A DNA stretch of 49,882 bases, taken from NCBI GenBank assembly GCA_946803715.1, contig CAMPET010000079.1:239468-289349 (forward strand). Direction: 5' to 3'. The notes beneath the pieces are model-generated. The model saw only the letters and a program-made list of their open reading frames with translations. It had not been told where the DNA came from and ran no database searches. Shown in pieces: positions 29,958 through 41,900 of this stretch; the first letter of the stretch is position 1; every line of letters starts with the position of its first letter. This DNA comes from Beroe ovata. Taxonomy: Eukaryota > Ctenophora > Nuda > Beroida > Beroidae. The translations under genes and the position numbers were made by a program.

Positions 29958-31759
29958 TACGCGCGGGCACGTTTGCTAGTACTTTTGCGCAGCTTTTNGT
30001 TTATAATATAAGGTAGGTTATAAGGTAGGTTATAGAACTGCTGACCCAACGGTTTTGAAGCTTATAATTAAGCAGAAAGTATTCGTGAAGGGTCGTCAAC
30101 ATTTACATATATAATTTGTCTCATGTGACAAATCGAAGGTGCATATTATTTTCTTCGCACCTGGAGGCGAGCTCAGCAGGGCTCACTAAGAGTTAGAGTA
30201 AGAGACCATACCTTAAATGCACTGATTTCATACTTCACAGCCTTTTATGATGATGGCAGACTTGAACAATTGTCAAAGCTAGAGTAGGTACAATCGCGCG
30301 CGAGCTGTAATTTGTGTAGCATATTCGCGTACAGCTCTGATGGCTGTTCGGACTTCGGTTTAACTTTAAGTTCGGCTATAACTTATACTATAAGTATGTA
30401 CGAGGATTAGAGTTCCCCCTCTCCAATGAGGGTCAGCTGTAGTGTCAACTGTCAAATGAGGATCAGAGACGAGAATGGAATTTCTCCAGATATACAGAAT
30501 GGAAACGAAGGGTTCACAATCGCCACTTGAATTATAAAAAGAGGGAATAAGTTATACATAGCACATTGAATATATCCTACCGCATGCCCCATAATTATAA
30601 TGGGTTAGCTGCTCGAGAGACCTAACATATATAATTATTACACGATGATTATAATCTAGATTTAAACGATATAAATTATACATACTCAGAGCCTACCGCT
30701 CGTGTGATAGAATTACTATCGATCTGATCGTATTGTATCCCAGTAATAACTTATAAATATAAACTGCAAAATATGTTATTACCGGTAGAATTTGACATAG
30801 AATGATGCTAAATGCTTCGTAAACTCAAAGTCAAAATCCGCATGCTGTCAAGAGTACTTCATTTATTGTGCACCATGTCAATGCCATGTCAAAGCGGGAC
30901 AAGTGCTGCTGGAATATGCAAATCCGGATCAACATATCATGCACGCGGAATCACGCCATATACCATGTTAATGTAATAAAGTGTTAATATTTGTTGCTCA
31001 TATCTCCAAGTGGACATCAGAACTACATCAGAACACAAACAACATCAGAACTACAAATTCACTCGACATGGCACTGCATAGCAATTTCCAATTTCGGAGT
31101 TCTTTATCATTATGTCGGTTGAGTGAGTAATAAATCAAGCTACCTGCATGGGCGTCAACAGAGGCATGGGTTTCATTATATCCACATGTTTTCATAAATG
31201 GGATTCATATTATATCACCCGTCATAATACAGCACAAAAACAGTTCCTACCAATCATAAAAACCGCTTTTCAGCTCAATGAATATTGGATCCCTACTCAG
31301 ATTCGAGCTTTAAATGGCGAAGAAGTCATGCTCAAAGTCAAACCATAATATATGAGCATTAAAACGAGAACGTCATACATTTTAGGGGGTGCTCCAATCA
31401 AAATGTCAGGAGGAACATATTATGTAGGAAACCTGGAAAAATACACCACGTTTTGCGGATAAATCTGACCTTGGCTAGAGCTTCACGATACTGCAATTCC
31501 TTGATCCCTCTGCGCTCTGTATAAGTGATTATGATTCTCAACTATTATTCGAACAACAAGCCAACAAAATGTGTCTGGATTTTATGTTGATAAAAAGATC
31601 ATCCCAATACTAATACTATCAGTATTAATCAGGTTGAAGGGCAAATAACATATGCAATAAAGAATTATTAAGTATCACTATCAATACGAACGCTGATTGT
31701 TGTTGATAAATGCTATGATGTAATGAACAAGTCGAGTGTTGTTAATTAAAACTAATCGA

Positions 31760-34749
31760 TTATTTGGGAGGGAAAATAATCCTCAATCTCTCGAGGAAGA
31801 CCCAAGTGAGGATAGTCTGAGGACTCAATCTCACCCAGGCGGGAATAAATCCCTTGTAGAACGCTAGAGGTCCCTCCTTTGCCGTGTCTCTTATTACCCG
31901 TACAACAGAGGTGTATTGAGTTCCCTGCATGAGGCGGGTTTTCACAACGTCCACCGGCTGGGTCAGGACGGTGGCAGCAGTGCCCGCCATGAAACTAGCC
32001 ATGAAATGAACGGCTATGCCGTCGCTCGCGTACTGCAGCACGAACTGTTTCGCCTGGTCGTAGCACGCCACCTGACCCACGTTTATCAACATTGACCGTG
32101 GCACATTGGCGGGCAGACCCCTGAATAGGGCGGGAAAACCCTCGCGGGCGGCGATTGTGTAAAGTCCGTGGAACACGTTGCGGTATGCAACCCGCTGAGC
32201 GATGGGGAGACGCATATCGTTCTGCATCCGCACATTGACCACGTCAGCGGGGTTCCCTGTAGGGGCCGGGGATGAGGGGAATACGTGGACAGTGTGAGGG
32301 GGACCAGGGGAGGGGGTACTGACGTTGGTGGGAAGGAGGGATTGTGACGGGGCCCGGGAGATGATATCGATAGTGTGCTGTATGGGGAAGATAAGATGTG
32401 GAGTGGTATGTGCAGTAGTCATACTTAATTGGTGTCAACAATTCGTCAAACAGAATTGTTCCGACGAACTGGTGTCATATGATTCGAGCACAGATCGTGA
32501 TAAAAAATACATCATTTTCAATGCGGGCTATGTTTTAAAATCGACGCCTAAATAATATTCCCGCGAATTCAAGTTTAACCCACGCGTGTGATGCGTATTC
32601 ACAGGGGCATGTCCTAGCTAAAGGAACAACAGGGGTTAGATGATCTCAATATTACAGCATATATTCAACGACCTAACTAGGTGGTCTAACTCATGCCTCT
32701 GTCCGGTTCTATAGATGAAAACTGAGCACATTTTACAGTCACGCAGAGCAAGAGTTGCAGCAAGATATTCCTGGATAATTCAGATTATCACTCAGACTTG
32801 TTCGAATATGGACAGCAGTTTGTTAGATTTTCGCTAGGCGAGACTTTGTTTTAATGGAATTGCAAGAAAAAAGAGAGGGTACGTACTACGTGGTCGCGCG
32901 CCACACGATAACCATTTCACTTTGAATATTCGGAAACGAGTGTAGACATTGTTGATAGCCTGATCACACTCACACATAACCAAAACAGATACAGCCACAG
33001 ACACCTCTTAACCCCATAACAACATGTCTCTCACGATGGGAGATGCCCTCTATTATAACCCCAGCAAACAAAGACCCAGATATCTAAATTGACTGGTTGG
33101 TAGCGCACACACACCTGTTTATATAATAAACTGTCGAGAATCACGGGAAGTCATCATATAAAGCTAGTGCTGTTGCTTTTCACGTGACGAAAATGGCGCG
33201 TTTCTCGCCACGGAGATGTGTCACCCAGTCCTTCACTCTGCTTGTGAATATACGGCAAGTAGAAGGGACTATATCAATTATATTGACCTTTGAGAGGAAG
33301 AGTGGGCGTAACGCTGTCTAATTGTCTATGGGATTGGGTGTCGCGAGAAATGGAGCCTGATTTCCTGACAAATGTGCGAGAAACTGTACGAGAATCTCGT
33401 TAGCGTCATTCACAGAAACAGGTGTTAAGAAGAGGATATAGGCAACTCGAGGTTAAAAGTTGATATGGGCGGATACACACACACAGACACACAGACACAC
33501 GGACACACACTCGGACACACGCACACACACCACTCACGAAGTTTCTTGATAGATGTCATGAAAGATAAGTATTGCAATCTGCTATAAGTATTGCAATCGG
33601 CTATGATATTGGTATTGCTTCATCACCCGGAGTAGCACACGCAATAATTGCGTGTGTCAAAAACTTGAACAGGTAATTGAAATGCAGGGCGTGAATCCAT
33701 GACACCGTTTCCCACAGCGCTAAGATGAATCTTTTAGAGAAGATACGATTATGTTCTGCGCGTTCAACATTTGAGTATTTGTCATTTGAAAGTGACACTT
33801 TGAAAGTGTAGGTACTGCAGTAGTATCACACATAGGCTGAAGTTATTGTTAACTTTGAGTCGGCGGTCAGCATACATTATCGCGATAACCATCTTAACCG
33901 TATAAAACCCAAGATGCGTACAGTCGATAACCATGAAATTTGACGAATTAAAATGGTTGGAAGTGGTATAACAAGAGGTTGATCGAATAGCTGGTCCAAT
34001 CGAAACGTTCTATTCTGGTCCCTTTATGAAACTTCATGGCTGAATTGTGACATCGTAAGTTACATATAGGTACACCCAGCTGCAGTTCCTATTATATATG
34101 GCTGTTCTGTAGACCCTAAACCATATCATGAGTGTCAGATATGAACATGACCCTATCATATCGGGCCAATAGTCTGCTGATATGAGACCAAGACTGATAT
34201 GAGACTAAATCAGTCGAAATAAAGATTTTCAGAAATTGTGTAACTGACTCACCTGCTAAAATCCCACATGCGCCGGCAAACGCTGCGATTCCTATCTGAT
34301 GGGGACAACTATTAGTTGAAAACAATAACAAGTGCAGGCCGCAGAACTCTAAATTTTGAGTCCATTCCTAAGTTATCCCATAGATAGCTCGAAATAAGCA
34401 AGTTACGGTTGGGCCGGTACCCTAGTACAGACCACGAAGGGGATCACCGTTGGGGGGTCATGACCAACCTTGTGTGAGAATGGCATGGGGGAACCGTCTT
34501 GGGGCGTGAATCTCGCTCGCAACACCTCGTACGCTCCAAATCTAACCGTGGTGTATGTTGCCTGTGTAACGGGGGATTTGTTGATAATGATGATAAATAT
34601 AGCTCGGGTGATAGACAGCGTTTTAATCAGGTATCTCGTTATGGAAATGCGCGCAGGGTAACTTATAGTCCACTGCGGCTGCATTGCACATTGCGCCACT
34701 CTGTGTTGCTAACTCTCATACACAACAATGTATGAGAGTACACACACAC

Positions 34750-34793
<44 letters not shown>

Positions 34794-36785
34794 NNNNNNN
34801 NNNNNNNNNNNNNNNNNNNNNNNNNNNNNNNNNNNNNNNNNNNNNNNNNNNNNNNNNNNNNNNNNNNNNNNNNNNCACACACACACTCACACACAAACAC
34901 TCACACTCACACACACACACTCACACACAGCTGGAAAGAGTCTCCACAAATATAGGCTACGGAATTGAAATTAAAATCAGGGTCTCTCTTACCTGTCGCA
35001 TTATTGACGCTGATAGTCCACTGTAGATCCCGATAATGCCATTAGTACGCAGGGTGTTGGTAAGAACTTTGTAAATGGAGCGCTTTCCTGTGAGAAAGTT
35101 GATTTAACGAGATTGTTTATTAGTGAATGAACGTTATCAATGAACGAGAGAAGTTTCCACACAACTTCTGGAGATTTTACACCATCAGTTACATCACATG
35201 CAAAAATGAATTGAGCTCACAAAATCGTTTTGAATCATAATCAAAACCACTATAGAAGAATTGGACAAGACTGGCACACAAAGAATACTAACATAGCTTG
35301 ATCATGCTCAGTTGGGTTGGAACTTATTTTTGTCCGTCTCATTTTCAACACGAGATTATATTTTGTAACCCGGGCGATTTTATCAACACTCCTAGAGCAC
35401 TGAAGTACAATTGTCTCGCGGTCCGCCAGCTTGGCGTGCATTACCTGTATGCGTTTGCAGGTGGACTTTGACCGTGTCAAGAGGATGAGTGAAGCATACA
35501 GCCATACTCCCACCTATACCACCCAGATACCACCTTTGTGTCTTGGTACCATTCATTTCCTTGCGTGGTATCGATATGCGTCTACAATCCGATCGTTATG
35601 ATCAGTTTTCCGTATTCGCACTGATTTTCACTCAGTATCTGCTCAGTGTTGTTGAGGGGAGGGCAGATTCTCTAAACGTAAGAGTCATCCTAAGAGTGTT
35701 ACACTTGTCAATGGTCATATTGGCCATGTTTCAACTCCCTCATACAGTTACTACATAGTATAGTGACTGCATTACGAAATTCCCCATAGCAGCATAACGA
35801 TTATGTTAGAACTTAAGCGTCCACGTCCAATATCAGTTGGTTGTCGACATGATAGCCCCTGTCGAGAATTCTATTTTGATTCGCGGCTCGCGTCTGCTGG
35901 GCCTAGCATCGCCAGGCAAAATATCAGTAGCTGACTTTGTAACTGCTGAATACTCCAAGGGAGGACTCTTATATGGTTCACGGCGCGTATCACACTTTGA
36001 TCTTCGTGACGACAATCACTTCAGGTTAAATAGTGCTGTATATATAGCTATCTGAATCATCCATGACTGTGAAACATCAAATCTTTGGATTATGGAACTA
36101 TTCTGATTAATATGAGACATTTATTTGATAGATGATAATTATCACAGTGACACATTATCACAGTGACACATTATCACAGTGACACATTATATTGACTCAA
36201 GCATGGCTGGAAATAGGACCGGCAGCAGAAAAGTCATTTAATTTTGATGAACAGCAAGATGATCCTGATACGATCGACTGCACTCAACAAAACGTGTATG
36301 AAGTCAACTATCTGTAATCACGACCAGCAAGTAAATATGGATGGATCTCAGTCATCAGTAGTGGATTCACATAGAGGTAGCATCGTTACAGGATAGAATT
36401 TCAATGAGCAGACCTCATCAGAAGTCTAATAAGAGTCCCTGCTTATCCGGCCATCATGAACTTGAAGAAGAGGTTTAATAACAGATTATTAAAGTGAAAT
36501 TCGAGGTGGGTTAATGTTAAATGATAACAAAAGGCTTGACAATTGAGCGAATCACAGCTCTATCGATTATGTGCCACACATTGTACAAGCAATCATTGGC
36601 CCGCGATCATAGGATCCAACTATTACACGGGAATTGGGATTTTGGAGCTACTACCCACAAGTATCACTACCTTGTTGTGTTTGTAGGTGAACTTTAATAG
36701 TGTCTAGTGGATGGGTGAAACACACGGCCATGCACGCAGCCACTCCCCCAAGGTAGAATCTGTGTTGCTTCTTAGTCGAGGACAT
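31760..36785 (-). CDS. SLC25A10: Mitochondrial dicarboxylate carrier (SLC25A10-type)
   Basis: Inner-membrane carrier exchanging malate/succinate for phosphate or sulfur oxyanions. Exons in transcription order: 36785-36671 (first exon 1a), 35087-34993, 34561-34469, 34295-34253, 32256-31760; phases close to 280 residues (287 in human). An alternative homologous first exon 1b lies at 35556-35445. Three mitochondrial-carrier repeats are visible: HPLDTIKVHLQTQQ (exon 1a), GNPADVVNVRMQND and QPVDVVKTRLM. DIC-specific stretches are IYSGLSASIMRQ, VGQVACYDQAKQFVL and GPLAFYKGFIPAW, ending TWVFLERLRIIFPPK. I chose the ATG at 36785 because only a few residues usually precede the RFYLGG segment. An in-frame ATG at 36938 would add 51 Ser/Pro-rich residues. 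The 35087-to-34993 exon carries the first repeat's conserved end. Confidence 0.93.
34742..34925. repeat. (CA)n microsatellite with 82-N gap in SLC25A10 intron
   Basis: CA runs flank Ns at 34794-34875, between the second and third carrier exons. Confidence 0.95.
35445..35556 (-). CDS. SLC25A10: Alternative first exon 1b of SLC25A10
   Basis: ATG at 35556, donor GTAATG after 35445, phase 1. It encodes 37 codons plus one base: MNGTKTQRWYLGG, then SMAVCFTHPLDTVKVHLQTH. This is homologous to exon 1a (36785-36671), which has the same phase and nearly the same length (112 versus 115 nt). Using 1b instead of 1a gives a 279-residue carrier. A GCAAG acceptor-like site upstream is out of frame with the 1a donor, so 1b reads as an alternative first exon with its own promoter, not a serial exon. 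Expression is untested. Confidence 0.8.
35838..35935. repeat. Repeat family R2, copy 3
   Basis: GTCGACATGATAGCCCCTGTCGAGAATTC is followed by a GCGGCTCGCG tract and GCCTAGCATCGCCAGGC. It matches the R2 order. It sits in the intron between first exons 1a and 1b of SLC25A10. Confidence 0.65.
36137..36190. repeat. Tandem ATTATCACAGTGACAC, three units
   Basis: Three near-identical 16-bp units are followed by ATTAT, between SLC25A10 exons 1a and 1b. Confidence 0.85.
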
Positions 36786-38982
36786 GGCTGGCGAGAAGGA
36801 GAGGGAGTTAGGAGGGGAGAATAGGGGAGAGGGAGTTGGGAGGGATGCTGGGTCGCTGGGAGGATTGGGAGCTTCTAGGGAATGATCATGATGGTTATTA
36901 GGAATGGTAGAAGTGGGAGTTAGAGAGAGGGAGGACAAGTTAGGAGGGACTGTAGTGGGAGCAGATCATGAGGAATAGACACGGGAATAAGTTCAATAGA
37001 GTAAAGTGGGAGTTGGTAAGACTTATAACCCCTCGCGGAACTTATACTACCAAACTCAGACTGATAATATGTTCTTATCTCAGCAGCTTGCGGTAATAAA
37101 AGCCATCACATACTGATAAGATAGAATTACTGCAACAGATGCTGCTACTGTTATCCAGAAAAAGAAGACCGAATTTCATGACGTAAACGAAACTGACTTT
37201 TTGCAGGAATTTCCTATTTCCGCTCCTTAGACATGTGATAACCGTGAAATATAAAAGTATTGTTTTAAATAGAATGCCTGTTTAGAATGTTCTAGAATGC
37301 AGTAGGGAATAATAATATCGATTGTGACAGATATTAACATGAGCATTACGTCTTGACATGAGAACTATAAATTTCATGTCACCACCTATTCTCACACATG
37401 ATCGCACCCACGTGTCCCAAGATATTCAGCTAGATCCGTAATAACAACAGCTATTGGGAGCTATTCAGCTTTTTGTTCCCAAAGATTCATATCCGCACGG
37501 CTGTTTCTGATGCAGAGCATTATATGTGAATCTAAACTGTTATAATGTGGAGCACTGATGCTGTTGATGGTGTCACATTTCGATTAAAATAGTGACACGT
37601 TCCGAGTTCACATTAAATGAAACATCAAGATCTCTCACGTCCAGTTGCAACTTCAGCTTCTACTACCAGCTTCTTAACTACCAGATTAGAAACAGCTTAA
37701 ACAACAAGATGCAGGGAAAAGACAATGAAATTGAAGGAATCTGATTGATGGATAAAAACAGCATTTCAGCAATGATGGACAGAGATCTAGCAGCAAGGAA
37801 TAACAGAAGGAGTGGTAACCGTTTGTTGGCAGTAACAAAGAAAGGGTACACAGTACACGCGTGTAAATAGGTACGACACGTAACTGGGTGGATTACAAAC
37901 TGGAATATCTGCAGTGATATTATACACAGCTGTACACGTGTCTCATAACAGACACGTGTATTGTGTGGTGTAATTTCAGCGTGTTACCTATAATATGTAC
38001 CTATTGGGTGCTATAAGTAGGGTAAAGCAGTGTAAACATGTGTGGCGGGTAAAGGAACAGGGTAAATTTTACCGTATCGAATGTTGCATAAATATCATGA
38101 TGTAATGACTCCAAAATGAAAAAGAGGGAAGGGAAGGGGAGAGGGAAGGGATATATGGTAAAAAGCAAGACGCTACGAACAAAGAACAGAAAGTACGCAA
38201 AGGAAAATAGGGAAAGGGTCTCGCAATTTATACAAAAATCAATCAATCAAAAATTATACATTTGTTTATTTAACATTAATGTGATAAACGTATACTAATC
38301 GGATCACGGTGGAATTCTCACTTGATATCAGTGCTGTTCGCAAGAAAAATATGTATCTGCTTACAATGGAAAATATACGATCACGCAGAATGTGTCAAAC
38401 ATCACTATGTCTCAACACTTATGCAGTAGCGGCGTGTAAAACCAGTAATGAGCTGTGAGTACAGCCAAGAATACAGCAGACGATAATAGACTAAAGCTTC
38501 GCGTCACTAATTATCAGTCTAGTACAGGTAATTGGATGATTATTGCTTAATAGGATAATGTTCTCATGCGTCCTGAGTAATCATCAAATTCTGGAACTTT
38601 TTCTGAACAATTCAATTCCAGCACATATCCATTGACTTGTCCACGGAAACATTTAACTTTCCTAACGATTGTTCTGGAAAAAATCTACTGTACAAAAAAT
38701 TCAAGGAAAAAAACGAATCTACAATTAGGTACTCACATCACTTGATCATGTAAGTGCTTACTTCTCACCATACATTCCAGGGTGCATAGAACGAGGGTGC
38801 TATTTCTGTTTACAAACACTATGTCTGAATCAGACATCGTGAGGGCCGAGGGACATCACACTAGTACAACAAAAGAGAAATGGGGCACATTGCAGGAGGA
38901 ATAATCGGGTCACGGCGTGGGTCAGGGACGCGGGTCTATTTGTTTTCCACCTCTAGCGGTGGGCACTGGGCACCATATAGCC
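36786..38982. other. Spacer between SLC25A10 and ETFDH
   Basis: It holds the putative SLC25A10 promoter, an upstream in-frame Ser/Pro-rich extension up to 36938, and the ETFDH 3' UTR. It is otherwise AT-rich with no recognised exon. Confidence 0.5.
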
Positions 38983-41900
38983 TCACATTCCATTGTAACC
39001 GGGGCCACCGCCGCCCTCTGGGACCACCCAGTTAATGTTCTGTGAGGGGCACTTAATGTCACATGTCTTGCAGTGAACGCAGTTCTGAGCGTTGATCTGG
39101 AGTTTGTAACCCTCGCCGACCTCCTCGGGCACGTATTCGTAAACGCCAGCAGGGCAGAACCTAAACACAAGGAAATTTCTTGAGATAAGGTACTTTAAAA
39201 GATTGATCTTGATGTTCAATGAGATGGGGAAAAGCTGATTGATGATCAGGAAATTAGTGCAAAGACTCAATTACCTCTGTTCTGGACCATCAAACACGGC
39301 ATAATTCCGGGCCATGGGTACCGAATCATCCTTCAACGTGAGATGGGCAGGCTGGTCTCCTTCATGGTTAGTTCCCGATAGTGCCACCGAGGAGAGGAGA
39401 TCAAACGTCAACTTTCCATCTGGTTTTGGGTATTCAATCTTCTTTGCATCTTTAGCAGGTACCAGCGCATCACTGTCTCGACCGTGATGCTTCAGGGTCC
39501 ACGGTTCTTTCCCACCAAATATAACGTAGAATATGCCAGTGTACAACATTCCTGCGACGAATTGACACATCTATGTAATTCCTGATTGCGAAATATCTGA
39601 CTCTGGCCTTTACCATTGAGTCCAAAACCAGCCATGAATCAAACAGTTATACCGATACATATTCAAGTAGTCACGAAATATATCCTCACTCGACACCCTT
39701 TTTAACTATGAAACCGACCTCATACCATACCGTCACTCACTATAATTATATTATACAACTAACCTCCCCACAATCCTAAGGGAGTGCAGAAGGATGGCCG
39801 GACATTCCTGCACTCGTACAGCTCTTTAAACACCTCACTCTTCTTCATAGCTTTCCTGTACGTATCCAACACGGTCCCTGAATACGATTTGTGATTGGGT
39901 TGTTACCCGGGGAAACGGTTTTCTAAAAGGGGGAGATAAGAGAGTTCATGTTCATTGTTCAGTAGATGGAGAGAAATTGTCATTGAGAGATCTAGTCATT
40001 GAGAGGTTTTATCTTCTAACAATTATCTGAGGAAATGTATATTTGGAGAGAGTTGGGGGCTTAGTCTTCACTATTCATACCCTGATGATTCATTTAATGA
40101 CACTTGCGGTAGAGGCAGATAGTCGAGATCGAACCTTTCACAGCCTCACCCTATCGGCCTATAATTCCGATATTTAATTTCAAATTCTATTAAATCGCTA
40201 ATTATCCATCGAAATTCATTACAGGAGTGGAGAACCCTATCATCTAGAATATGTAATACCACGCAAATCATTCGGACAGGAGGTGGGAAATACGGAGGGG
40301 GTTATAATCGCCGGGGAGACCAATTTGTAATTCTGCTGACGACATCGAGCGTAAACCTGCTCGTGCCGTCGTGAACCATGAGGTTTATTGAAATTACGAT
40401 CATCCGACGCATGGGGTTTAATAAATCTTCGAGGTAGGTAAGTATAATAAATTGCCACACTTCATAGACATTAGTCAACGTTATATACGCTAAGTTTGAC
40501 TTTGCTAGAACTTTTACAAATCCTCTGATCAAAATTTTTATAGGAAGCGCAAATTCGATGACATTAAAAAATGGTTTGAGGTTAAATGATTCAGGAGGTA
40601 CCGGGCGATGGATGGTTTGTCAAAGGAGAAAGTAACGGAATTCGGAAACGATCTTTATTAAGTCGACTTCGGTCAAGACAAACCGATTAAAGATCTCATT
40701 TAGATGATTGTAATATGAAGAAACACAGTTGACATTCCCAACATCACGACAAACCTGATTCCATATTCAAGGTACCGTCCACTATTCCGTCAAAGGCTGT
40801 GTCCGCGGCTATGATACCGGATCGAACTGCATTGTGTGTACCCTTGATCTTGGGAACGTTTAGAAATCCTGGGCTACACCCGATCATAACACCGCCTGAG
40901 GGAGTGGTGCCATTGGTAACACCTTGATAAGGGAGGACTGAGGGAGTGGTGTCATTGGTAACACCTCTATAAGGGAGGAGTGAGGGAGGTGTCATTGGTA
41001 ACACCTCTATTAGGGAGGAGTGAGGGAGGTGTCATTGGTAACAGCTTGATCAGGGAGGAGTGAGGGAGNGGGAGGACTGAGGGAGTGGTGCCATTGGTAA
41101 CACCTCTATTAGGGAGGAGTGAGGGAGATGTCATTGGTAACACCTCTATTAGGGAGGAGTGAGGGAGTGGGGTCATTGGTAACAGCTTAATTAAGGAAGA
41201 CTGAGGAGTGGTATCACTAATTAACGAAAAACGGAAATAAGGGCTGTGTGTTTTTTATATACCGGGGAACGCAATTTCTGGAAGGGATTGCCACCCGCCC
41301 TCGTTAAGCGCCCGAGCCCCGTACATCAATCTCTCGCCTCCATCGAGGTGCTTCGCTATCATGGGATGTGTTTTCCATCGCTGAAAGGATGACGTCTCAG
41401 GCCTGTACCATGGTGTTCAATTCCATTGACAGAGGCAAGAGTTGATACTTTCCGTCGCAAATAAATCTCAAGTAATTAAGATCGCCGCGGGAGGTTTGGA
41501 ATGTCTCAAAGACAAACAAATAGATATTTTAATAGCGGAATCCAACCCTCTGTGTTCATGAATATTTCAATCCAATGATAGTTGTTAAATGCGTCGTGTT
41601 GACTTTCAAACCTGAAACCACATCGTGCCCAAACCTGCATTTCTTTGAAGGGATAAAGATTGGGATTCTTGTAATCGAGTGCAGTGACAAATCCAGCTGC
41701 CACAAGCGGTCCATCATCAATGTGATAGAGGAAACTACCCCCATATGTATTTCTGTCCATCGGCCAGCCCACTGTGTGAAGAGCTAACCCTGGGCTATGC
41801 TTCTCTTCGGGAATCTCCCAGAGCTGAAATATTTCGTTGCGCGTCTCAGGTATGACAGAGATCACTATATCACGTGCGCTCTGACGCTCTATAAGCGTTG

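Larger units (their letters stand above)
20732..31759. other. 11-kb gene-free interval
   Basis: No exon set resembling a known protein was found on either strand. It holds a (GT)n tract with a single N at about 23421-23455, (CA)n near 27360-27410, single Ns at 26600 and 29998, the inverted pair of family R4 (about 22590-22725 and 29822-29957), the 24.7-24.9 kb tandem/inverted repeat and several minor tandem repeats. It should contain the GPCR promoter and the SLC25A10 3' end. Confidence 0.55.

Noticed and set aside
34663-34968. ORFs of His-Thr or Cys-Val repeats
   Set aside because: They are translations of a CA microsatellite and of Ns.
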